Of a DNA stretch of 10,839 nucleotides, positions 1-4,238 are shown one piece after another. Below the pieces are notes generated by a model. It was not told where the DNA came from, did no database searches, and saw only the letters and a list, made by a program, of their open reading frames with translations. Source of the DNA: Candidatus Woesearchaeota archaeon (GTDB lineage: Archaea; Nanobdellota; Nanobdellia; Woesearchaeales; ARS49); the NCBI GenBank assembly GCA_019323575.1, contig JAHWHB010000034.1, forward strand, positions 1-10,839, read 5' to 3'. The translations under genes were made by a program, and so were the position numbers. Numbering within the stretch: position 1 is the stretch's first letter; each line of letters opens with the position of its first letter.

Positions 1-242
1 AAACTCTCAAACTTAACCTCAAAACCAGCCATCATAAGCAGAAACGCGCTGCCCAAAAACCCAAAAAACTCAACAACCTCATTAGAACGAACATAACCCA
101 AACCATAAGGGCCAAAAACAGCACCAGCAATCAAAATAGCAGTAATATAAGGAATCCTAAAACGCCTGAACAAATCAGGAGCCAGCAAACCAAGAACTAA
201 GATAAGCAGCAACACCAAAGCAGCATTCTCAAACCCTATCAT
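1..242 (-). CDS. CPA2/Kef-type cation:proton antiporter, N-terminal fragment
   Basis: Partial gene: the start codon (ATG, 242-240) and about 80 codons are present and the rest lies beyond the left edge. The protein starts MIGFENAALVLLLILVLGLL and continues with APDLFRRFRIPYITAILIAG, then GPYGLGY and LLMMAGFEV. This is the N-terminal pattern of monovalent cation:proton antiporter 2 (KefB/NhaS-like, Na_H_Exchanger family). A first hydrophobic helix is followed by the conserved R-x-P-x-I-x-G-x-(L/I)-x-G block, then G-P-x-G-L, then the helix carrying the AGFE/AGLE acidic motif. The family exchanges Na+ or K+ for H+ across the cytoplasmic membrane. A TATA box ends about 24 nt upstream, so the mRNA is probably leaderless. 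Whether a C-terminal TrkA/RCK domain is present cannot be seen. The family call is firm; the transported ion is unknown. Confidence 0.85.
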   Translation of the reverse strand, partial: MIGFENAALVLLLILVLGLLAPDLFRRFRIPYITAILIAGAVFGPYGLGYVRSNEVVEFFGFLGSAFLLMMAGFEVKFES

Positions 243-265
243 ACAACAAAAAAACACAAACAACG

Positions 266-275
266 TTTAAAAAAA
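266..275 (-). promoter_or_regulatory. TATA box of the antiporter gene
   Basis: On the minus strand the sequence reads TTTTTTTAAA, centred about 28 nt upstream of the antiporter ATG at 242. An archaeal TATA box sits about 26 nt before the transcription start, so transcription should begin at or just before the ATG and give a leaderless message. No Shine-Dalgarno sequence is present. A short inverted repeat (ACAACG/CGTTGT) flanks the box. Confidence 0.55.
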
Positions 276-289
276 CTCGTTGTCATTAG

Positions 290-309
290 AAGGTGGGTTT
301 AGGCACCTT
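290..309. other. Short hairpin in the antiporter/tRNA-Pro intergenic region
   Basis: AAGGTG (290-295) and CACCTT (304-309) form a 6-bp stem with an 8-nt loop. It lies between the antiporter promoter and the duplicated tRNA-Pro 3' end. On the minus strand it could end or trim the tRNA transcript, but no T-tract follows it, so the function is open. Confidence 0.35.
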
Positions 310-344
310 AAGAAAACTGCGTATGGGGCTGCCCGGATTTGAAC
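310..344. repeat. Direct repeat copy 1: displaced tRNA-Pro 3' end
   Basis: These 35 bases are identical to 397-431, and the match extends left to 305 (392 in the other copy) with one mismatch. Read on the minus strand, the copy contains the T-loop, the 3' half of the T-stem, the acceptor 3' strand and discriminator of tRNA-Pro, plus about 14 bases of downstream flank. It lacks the 5' parts of the tRNA and cannot fold as one. A separated copy of a tRNA 3' end is the classical footprint of tRNA-targeted integration (att site). A simple 87-bp-offset duplication is the alternative. Confidence 0.8.
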
Positions 345-380
345 GTATCGCCGAACAAGTTCGTCGGACGGTTCAAATCC
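335..380. repeat. Palindromic segment built from T-arm sequence
   Basis: GGATTTGAAC (335-344) and its exact reverse complement GTTCAAATCC (371-380) flank an inner imperfect inverted repeat, CGCCGAAC/GTTCGTCG (349-356 and 359-366). Together they give a 46-nt cruciform-like or hairpin structure. The outer arms are T-arm sequence of the neighbouring tRNA-Pro, so the tRNA motif occurs here twice in direct and once in inverted orientation. No T-tract follows on either strand, so it is not an obvious terminator. Confidence 0.7.
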
Positions 381-396
381 ACTGCACAGAAACCTG

Positions 397-431
397 AAGA
401 AAACTGCGTATGGGGCTGCCCGGATTTGAAC
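397..431. repeat. Direct repeat copy 2: 3' end of intact tRNA-Pro
   Basis: This is the partner of 310-344 (35/35 identical). It spans the T-loop-to-3'-end part of the functional tRNA-Pro and 14 bases of downstream flank. The distance between equivalent positions is 87 bp, leaving 52 bp of unrelated or inverted sequence between the copies. Confidence 0.8.
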
Positions 432-484
432 CGGGACGACAAGGTCCCAAACCTTGCATCATGGCCAAGTTAGATCACAGCCCC
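411..484 (-). tRNA. tRNA-Pro (anticodon UGG)
   Basis: A 74-nt cloverleaf is visible. The acceptor stem GGGGCTG pairs with CAGCCCC, with discriminator A at 411. The D-arm has a three-pair ATC/GAT stem. The anticodon stem CAAGG/CCTTG encloses the loop TTTGGGA, giving anticodon TGG. The T-arm is CCCGG-TTCAAAT-CCGGG. CCA is not encoded. There is no intron. A TTTAAA box sits about 28 nt upstream. The T-loop-to-3'-end part is duplicated downstream at 310-344. It supplies proline tRNA reading CCN codons. Confidence 0.95.
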
Positions 485-507
485 TTGAATAACAAGTTTG
501 AAAAGGT

Positions 508-519
508 GGTTTAAAAAGC
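508..519 (-). promoter_or_regulatory. TATA box of tRNA-Pro
   Basis: The plus strand reads ggtttaaaaagc. The TTTAAA core (510-515) is centred about 28 nt from the tRNA 5' end at 484, the same spacing as for tRNA-Arg in this window. Transcription should begin within a few bases of the mature 5' end. Confidence 0.6.
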
Positions 520-547
520 TATCTTTAACAACGCGCCCATCAGTTAA

Positions 548-557
548 GTATATAAAC
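548..557 (+). promoter_or_regulatory. TATA box of the four-TM protein gene
   Basis: The sequence GTATATAAAC lies 42-51 nt before the ATG at 599. This predicts a leader of about 20 nt, which carries the ribosome binding site at 585-590. It is one of the most canonical TATA boxes in the window. Confidence 0.65.
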
Positions 558-584
558 TAAAAACGCCATTTTCTCTCTAAAAAA

Positions 585-590
585 GGAGGT
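585..590 (+). promoter_or_regulatory. Ribosome binding site GGAGGT
   Basis: A perfect Shine-Dalgarno core, eight bases before ATG 599, fixes the start of the four-TM gene. It shows that some genes here are SD-led, in contrast to the leaderless neighbours. Confidence 0.7.
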
Positions 591-598
591 AATCAAAC

Positions 599-982
599 AT
601 GACACCAATACAAATAATGGCATTAATAGTAGCATTATTAGGAGGAATAAAGCTGATAATCCTTCTGCTAAACCCAAAGAGCTGGCTAAGCTTTGTAAAA
701 ACAATCTACAAAAACCCAGGAATAACAACAATAATAGCACTGATAGTAGCAGGAGCAAGCTTGTGGTATTTGCTAAAATACATGACAATAGTACACATAT
801 TTGCAGCAATGCTATTCACAATGGCACTAATATTACTAGGATTTGTAGCATACCCAAAAGACACAATAGCATTCGCAGAAAAAATACTGAAAGACAAAAA
901 CCTGCTGAGAAAGTGCTGGCTTGTGACAATAATCTGGATAGTATTGCTGGCCTGGGTAATCTACTCAATATTTTTCATTTAA
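599..982 (+). CDS. Hypothetical four-TM membrane protein
   Basis: The protein is 127 aa and I do not recognise its family. It is almost entirely hydrophobic, with about four membrane helices at residues 5-24, 41-60, 62-84 and 104-126. Short polar loops carry Lys/Asp/Arg, including a cytoplasmic-looking Lys-rich loop around residues 88-104 (PKDTIAFAEKILKDKNLLRK). There is no signal peptide cleavage motif, no Cys pair and no catalytic signature. The start is supported by GGAGGT eight bases upstream and a TATA box before it. The gene stands alone: its own promoter precedes it, an eight-T tract directly follows the stop, and the next gene has its own TATA box. Codons end mostly in A, like the other plus-strand genes. 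It is real by initiation signals and composition; function unknown. Confidence 0.75.
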   Translation: MTPIQIMALIVALLGGIKLIILLLNPKSWLSFVKTIYKNPGITTIIALIVAGASLWYLLKYMTIVHIFAAMLFTMALILLGFVAYPKDTIAFAEKILKDKNLLRKCWLVTIIWIVLLAWVIYSIFFI

Positions 983-990
983 TTTTTTTT
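983..990 (+). terminator. T-tract terminator after the four-TM gene
   Basis: Eight consecutive T residues start immediately after the TAA stop (980-982). Archaeal RNA polymerase terminates at such coding-strand T-tracts without a hairpin. A second, shorter T-rich patch follows. Confidence 0.55.
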
Positions 991-1011
991 CATTCTTAAA
1001 AACATCAGGAA

Positions 1012-1022
1012 AACTTAAATAC
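1012..1022 (+). promoter_or_regulatory. TATA box of the zinc/coiled-coil gene
   Basis: AACTTAAATAC is centred about 27 nt before ATG 1045. Transcription should start at or next to the A of the ATG, giving a leaderless mRNA. No SD-like sequence precedes the ATG. A near-identical box (ACTTAAATAC) precedes the DsbA-like gene. Confidence 0.65.
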
Positions 1023-1044
1023 CGATAATCCGCGCCTTCACAAA

Positions 1045-2073
1045 ATGGACGACGTACGCAACATAATAGGCAAAGGACAGAATTCAGACGGCTCAAAATG
1101 GTACATTCTCAGCGACAGGTCAAAAGACGGAAGACAATACAAAGGCAGAGGACAAAAAGTCACAATAAGACCAAACCCGCCAGAACACTGCGACAAATGC
1201 AACAGGAATTTCTGCGCACACCTTGAAACAGCACTAGAACTAGAAAACATAGTAGACCGCGGCGTACTACAAATAATCTATCCTTACCTCACATTCTCAC
1301 AAGAAAAAACATATGCGTGCTCGTGCAGGGAATACAGAACAGCAGGAGACTGCATACACATACAAAGCCTCAAACACACACAACAACAACTAACAGAACA
1401 AAAAGGAGAATTATTAACCCAGAAAAAAGGAGAAATAGACTCTTTGAGAACAAGAATACAGGAACTCGAAGGAAGCATACAGGAAGACGACACAGAAAGA
1501 AGACAATTACAAACAAGAGTGGACGAATTGCAGCTAGAATACTCAATCCTTGAAGAAGAACACACCAAACTGGAACAACAAGCAGCAAAAGCAAACAATA
1601 TAGCACTAAGCCTCACAAAAACAAAATTCGCAGCACTATACGACCTGCCAAAAGACATACAAGCACAAATAAAATCACTTGCAGACCTCCCCCCAGACCA
1701 GATAAAAGAAGCACTAAAACCATTACGCTACCTGCAAATCCCAACATCAGAAAAAGACTACCTCGCAAAAATACACACAGACTTCTACAACCACCACCAG
1801 CCGCCAGGATTCACAGAATTCGTGCACAGAATAGCCAGAATAAACACAATAGACACAATCACATTCTCATGGCAGGAATCAGCAAAAGAAACAAGAATCA
1901 AAAAAATATACGCGCCTGAAGAAAAAATGCCGAACAACGAAACATCACACACCTGGACCATACACCTACTATACACAAACAACTCATTCAGCTCAAACCT
2001 GTACCTAAAAACAACAGCACGAGACCAAGAAGAAGCAGAACTGGTCAAAGAAACCATAGAGAAACACATATGA
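1045..2073 (+). CDS. SWIM-like zinc-motif and coiled-coil protein of unknown function
   Basis: The protein is 342 aa. Residues 1-45 are polar and basic and include the GRGQKV stretch. Two zinc-type motifs follow. The first is C49-x2-C52-x4-C57-x-H59. The second is C92-x-C94-x8-C103-x-H105, which fits the SWIM pattern (CxC...CxH). Both end in CxH, so they may be related. Residues about 110-185 form a coiled coil rich in Glu, Gln, Leu and Arg. The C-terminal ~140 residues look globular, with alternating beta/alpha character and no motif I can name. The start is set by the TATA box about 27 nt upstream; the mRNA is probably leaderless. It has no signal peptide or TM helix, so it is probably cytoplasmic. 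SWIM motifs bind nucleic acid or protein in other families, but the role here is not established. Confidence 0.75.
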   Translation: MDDVRNIIGKGQNSDGSKWYILSDRSKDGRQYKGRGQKVTIRPNPPEHCDKCNRNFCAHLETALELENIVDRGVLQIIYPYLTFSQEKTYACSCREYRTAGDCIHIQSLKHTQQQLTEQKGELLTQKKGEIDSLRTRIQELEGSIQEDDTERRQLQTRVDELQLEYSILEEEHTKLEQQAAKANNIALSLTKTKFAALYDLPKDIQAQIKSLADLPPDQIKEALKPLRYLQIPTSEKDYLAKIHTDFYNHHQPPGFTEFVHRIARINTIDTITFSWQESAKETRIKKIYAPEEKMPNNETSHTWTIHLLYTNNSFSSNLYLKTTARDQEEAELVKETIEKHI

Positions 2074-2086
2074 AACAGACCATAAA

Positions 2087-2096
2087 AACTTAAATA
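2087..2096 (+). promoter_or_regulatory. TATA box of the DsbA-like gene
   Basis: AACTTAAATA follows the previous stop by only 13 bases and nearly repeats the box at 1012-1022. With start 2140, it predicts a leader of about 20 nt that contains the strong SD. The DsbA-like gene is therefore transcribed independently of the zinc-motif gene. Confidence 0.6.
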
Positions 2097-2127
2097 CTCA
2101 ATTCTAGCGCCAATAACAAAACCACGA

Positions 2128-2134
2128 GGAGGGG
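2128..2134 (+). promoter_or_regulatory. Ribosome binding site GGAGGGG
   Basis: A purine-rich Shine-Dalgarno sequence five bases before ATG 2140 fixes the start of the DsbA-like gene. Confidence 0.6.
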
Positions 2135-2139
2135 AAAAT

Positions 2140-2826
2140 ATGGACAAACAACAAACAATGATAATATTACTGAGCCTGATGGTAATACTCCAGCTCGTAA
2201 CAGCATACGGAGTATTCCAGCTAGGAAAAACAGGCATGCCAGCAGCACAACCCGCTGCAGCACCAGCGCCGGCAGCGCCTGAAGCACCGCCAGCAGCGCC
2301 AGCAAAAATAGAAGTAAGCATTGATGACGACGCAGTAAAAGGAGACAAAGACGCGCCAGTCACAATAATCATGTTCAGCGACTACCAGTGCCCATACTGC
2401 GCAAGAGTCGAAGAATCAATGAAGAAAATAGAAGAAAAATACGTGAAAGACGGCAAAGTCAAAATAGTATTCAGAGACTTCCCGCTGCCATTCCACAACA
2501 ACGCGCAAAAAGCATCAGAAGCATCAGAATGCGCACACGACCAAGGAAAGTTCTGGGAATACCACGACAAACTATTCGAAAACCAGAACGCATTGAGCAT
2601 AGACGACCTAAAGAAATACGCAAAAGAACTGGAACTGGACGCAGACAAGTTCAACAAATGCCTTGACTCAGGAGAAAAAGAAGCAGAAGTAAAGAAAGAC
2701 ATGGCAGACGGACAGGCAGCAGGAGTAACAGGAACGCCAATGTCATTCATAAACGGAGAAGCAGTAAGAGGAGCACAGCCATACGAGGCATTCGAACAAG
2801 TAATAGAAAAAGCACTCGCAAAATAA
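2140..2826 (+). CDS. DsbA-family thioredoxin-fold oxidoreductase, membrane-anchored
   Basis: The protein is 228 aa. Residues 7-26 form an uncleaved-looking N-terminal membrane anchor or signal, followed by an Ala/Pro-rich linker at 34-55. The DsbA/Thioredoxin_4 domain runs from about 58 to 226. The active site is C84-P-Y-C87 in the context FSDYQCPYC, and the conserved FRDFPLPFH block follows at 111-119. The cis-proline motif is T-G-T-P200-M. An extra Cys pair, C131 and C174, is in the helical insertion; such a second pair is common in this family. The family catalyses thiol-disulfide exchange outside the membrane. It resembles archaeal and Gram-positive DsbA/BdbD-like oxidases, but its partner reductase/oxidase (DsbB/VKOR) is not in the window. 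It has its own TATA box and SD. Extracytoplasmic Cys-rich proteins such as the giant protein at 4210-8937 would be natural clients, by inference. Confidence 0.9.
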   Translation: MDKQQTMIILLSLMVILQLVTAYGVFQLGKTGMPAAQPAAAPAPAAPEAPPAAPAKIEVSIDDDAVKGDKDAPVTIIMFSDYQCPYCARVEESMKKIEEKYVKDGKVKIVFRDFPLPFHNNAQKASEASECAHDQGKFWEYHDKLFENQNALSIDDLKKYAKELELDADKFNKCLDSGEKEAEVKKDMADGQAAGVTGTPMSFINGEAVRGAQPYEAFEQVIEKALAK

Positions 2827-2834
2827 TTTTTTTT
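2827..2834 (+). terminator. T-tract terminator of the DsbA-like gene
   Basis: Eight T residues follow the stop directly. The last two bases also belong to the stop codon (TTA on plus = TAA on minus) of the convergent two-TM gene, so the two 3' ends are only 6 nt apart. Confidence 0.5.
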
Positions 2835-3033
2835 ATTTTCTATTTGAATAAATAGAATGAGCACCAACAGCGTGCAAATAATAAAGAACAACAGCCAAAG
2901 AAACAACATCAATAAACCAAAAAATCACAGCAGAATCAGAATTTCTCAAACCAAACACAAACATAGGAACATAAATCCAAAAAACACTCAAAGCAAGATC
3001 AAAAAAATACTTCGCAAAATCATGAACCCTCAT
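2833..3033 (-). CDS. Small two-TM membrane protein, PH-operon partner
   Basis: The protein is 66 aa and belongs to no family I recognise. It has two hydrophobic helices (residues about 9-28 and 34-53) separated by a short polar turn (RNSDS) and ends in a basic tail (SNRK). It is supported mainly by context: its ATG (3033-3031) overlaps the TGA of the upstream PH-domain gene (3032-3030) in an ATGA arrangement, the classical sign of translational coupling. Its stop lies six bases from the convergent DsbA-like stop, so the space is exactly filled. Codons are T/G-ending like other minus-strand genes. It probably acts with the PH-domain membrane protein; the role is unknown. Confidence 0.65.
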   Translation of the reverse strand: MRVHDFAKYFFDLALSVFWIYVPMFVFGLRNSDSAVIFWFIDVVSLAVVLYYLHAVGAHSIYSNRK

Positions 3034-3476
3034 TTCTTCACCACGTGCTTATGAGCGGCATGCGCCTTCTGAATGCGCTCATCAATCAACTTCTCAATCT
3101 TATAAGGACTCTGAAAACTTGACAAAACAATCTCAGCGCCAGGACCGCCGGGAGTATCAATCATAACATCACCGTAATTAAGAATGCGCTGCAAAAAAGA
3201 CTGGTTAACAGAAACATTAGAAATCGTGTTATAAGAAACACGAACAACACCCCTGGAAAAAAAACCTTTAGTAAGAATAACAGCAGACTCATCAATGCTC
3301 AAACGCTCAGTACGAATAAAAAACTCAAACACCAGCAACAAAACAACACCAATCCCTGCAAAAATAAACGCAGGAACATCCCCTCCACTGTCATAAAACC
3401 AGATGGCAACCAAAAACAACAGCAGAATAACTAAATAACCATACCAGAACCTCCAGCGCGAAAAATGAAAGGCCAT
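3030..3476 (-). CDS. Bacterial-PH-domain (bPH2/DUF304-like) membrane protein
   Basis: The protein is 148 aa. Two membrane helices form a hairpin at residues about 11-28 and 35-53. A bPH2 (YdbS/YdbT-type) domain follows at about 55-140. Recognisable family features are the start of the domain (RTERLSIDESAVILTKG), the YNTISNVSVNQSFLQRILNY segment matching the family's I-x-x-V-x-V-x-Q-S-x-x-x-R-x-x-x-Y-G-D pattern, and the GDVMIDTPGG strand. This family is membrane-associated and of poorly defined role; stress or envelope functions have been proposed in bacteria. A TATA box centred about 27 nt upstream of the ATG implies a leaderless mRNA. It forms a translationally coupled operon with the 66-aa two-TM protein. 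The C-terminus is Lys/His-rich. Confidence 0.8.
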   Translation of the reverse strand: MAFHFSRWRFWYGYLVILLLFLVAIWFYDSGGDVPAFIFAGIGVVLLLVFEFFIRTERLSIDESAVILTKGFFSRGVVRVSYNTISNVSVNQSFLQRILNYGDVMIDTPGGPGAEIVLSSFQSPYKIEKLIDERIQKAHAAHKHVVKK

Positions 3477-3496
3477 AACAGCAGAAAACTAAACAG

Positions 3497-3507
3497 AAAT
3501 TTAAAGC
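3497..3507 (-). promoter_or_regulatory. TATA box of the PH-domain operon
   Basis: The minus strand reads CTTTAAATTT, centred about 27 nt before ATG 3476. It lies between the tRNA-Arg terminator T-run and the gene, so the operon is expressed separately from the tRNA. A leaderless message is predicted. Confidence 0.6.
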
Positions 3508-3516
3508 TTACTATAG

Positions 3517-3522
3517 AAAAAA
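3517..3522 (-). terminator. T-run after tRNA-Arg
   Basis: Six T residues on the minus strand begin immediately after the tRNA discriminator base. This is the usual position for archaeal tRNA transcription termination. Confidence 0.5.
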
Positions 3523-3638
3523 CGGGCCTGCGAGGATTCGAACCCCGATTCCTGGGTGTCCTGCAACAGTTAGCTCAGAGACCTTCACAGCACGCTGCTG
3601 ACCGAAGCCCAGTGTCCTATCCATTAGACTACAGGCCC
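3523..3638 (-). tRNA. tRNA-Arg (anticodon UCG) with a 44-nt intron
   Basis: The acceptor stem GGGCCTG/CAGGCCC has discriminator G at 3523. The D-arm is GTCT...AGGAC. The anticodon stem CTGGG/CCCAG has the loop CTTCGG+A, giving anticodon TCG. The T-arm CGGGG-TTCGAAT-CCTCG contains one G-T pair. The mature length is 72 nt, without encoded CCA. The anticodon loop is interrupted after position 37 by an intron at 3558-3601. A TTTAAA box about 29 nt upstream and a T-run directly downstream frame the gene. It decodes CGN arginine codons. Splicing would need the archaeal endonuclease (EndA) and RtcB ligase, not encoded here. Confidence 0.93.
3558..3601 (-). other. Archaeal tRNA intron (position 37/38) with bulge-helix-bulge motif
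   Basis: The 44-nt intron begins after G37 and ends before A38. Its ends pair as CAGCAG with CTGTTG (one G-U). The 5' bulge is GG|T and the 3' bulge is AC|A, with cleavage at the bars. The central four-base helix pairs exon CTTC (32-35) with intron CAGG: C-G, U-G, U-A and one C-C mismatch. The outer helix is the anticodon stem. This is the canonical archaeal intron site but with a weakened central helix. The inner part of the intron could form a further small hairpin. Confidence 0.85.
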
Positions 3639-3662
3639 GTTATAATACAATAACAAACGATT

Positions 3663-3672
3663 GATTTAAAAG
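3663..3672. promoter_or_regulatory. Shared bidirectional TATA box (tRNA-Arg / methyltransferase)
   Basis: GATTTAAAAG contains the palindromic core TTTAAA (3665-3670). Its centre is about 28 nt from the ATG of the methyltransferase (3696, plus) and about 29 nt from the 5' end of tRNA-Arg (3638, minus). No second TATA-like element with proper spacing is seen for either gene, so one box may serve both directions. The methyltransferase mRNA would be leaderless. Confidence 0.55.
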
Positions 3673-3695
3673 CTTTAGTCTCCAAAAACAAAAAA

Positions 3696-4238
3696 ATGTC
3701 GCATATTTTAGAATTTTTCAAACACCCGATACAAATATCATCATTGTTCCCGAGCACAAGAAGAGTTGCCAAAAAAATGGCAGCACCAATAGACTTCGAA
3801 CTCGCAGACAGAATAGTAGAATTAGGACCAGGAAACGGAATAGTAACAAGAGTACTGCTGGAAAACATGAAACCAACAGCAAAACTAACTGCAGTCGAAA
3901 TAAACAACAAATTCTACCAAAAACTAAAAAGAATAAAGGACAAAAGATTATACACAATCAACGGAAACGCATTTGAACTCAGACGATACGTACAACAAGC
4001 AGACTACGTAGTCAGCGGAATACCAATAATACTACTCTCAGAAGAACAAAGAACACAATTATTCAAAGGAATACAAGACGTGATGAAATACGGATGCATA
4101 CAACTATGCCACCAAAAAACAGGACAAGAAATGCTGGAAAGACACTTCAAACACGTAGAAAGAAAAAGAGTATGGCTAAACCTGCCGCCAGCATACGTCT
4201 GCACAGCTTCTAATGCCACCTATAGAAACGCGGAATAA
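3696..4238 (+). CDS. PmtA-like SAM-dependent methyltransferase
   Basis: The protein is 180 aa, resembling COG3963 phospholipid N-methyltransferases and, more distantly, KsgA-type rRNA dimethylases. Diagnostic features are an N-terminal FFKHPIQISSLFPSTRRVAKKM block, typical of the PmtA-like group, then SAM motif I (VELGPGNGIVT, 41-51), the acidic ribose-binding residue in AVEIN (E68) and the VSGIPI segment (106-111) in the motif IV position. The family's C-terminal W-x-N-x-P-P-A-x-V pattern is present at 160-168. It may methylate a lipid head group or another amine; the substrate cannot be read from sequence. There is no signal peptide or TM helix. The start is set by the TATA box about 28 nt upstream (leaderless). 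The last 29 bases overlap, tail to tail, the end of the giant surface-protein gene. Confidence 0.85.
   Translation: MSHILEFFKHPIQISSLFPSTRRVAKKMAAPIDFELADRIVELGPGNGIVTRVLLENMKPTAKLTAVEINNKFYQKLKRIKDKRLYTINGNAFELRRYVQQADYVVSGIPIILLSEEQRTQLFKGIQDVMKYGCIQLCHQKTGQEMLERHFKHVERKRVWLNLPPAYVCTASNATYRNAE

Noticed and set aside
335..380. Intrinsic terminator after tRNA-Pro
   Set aside because: The hairpin is strong, but no T-tract follows on the minus strand. The tRNA is more likely to end at the TTTTCTT just past its 3' end.
321..396. Second complete tRNA gene downstream of tRNA-Pro
   Set aside because: Only the T-loop/acceptor 3' part is present. The T-stem 5' strand, anticodon arm and acceptor 5' strand cannot be formed from the adjoining sequence.
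1785..2372. Minus-strand open frame of 195 codons across the zinc-motif and DsbA-like genes
   Set aside because: It is a shadow of two well-supported plus-strand genes, spans their separate promoters, and encodes a low-complexity Ala/Gly and Ser-rich product.
2857..3054. Plus-strand frame of 65 codons after the DsbA-like gene
   Set aside because: It is antisense to the two-TM protein, follows a terminator tract, has no SD or TATA box, and its product is a basic Asn/Lys-rich low-complexity sequence.
3465..3653. Plus-strand frame of 62 codons over the tRNA-Arg
   Set aside because: It is the complement of the tRNA gene and its intron.
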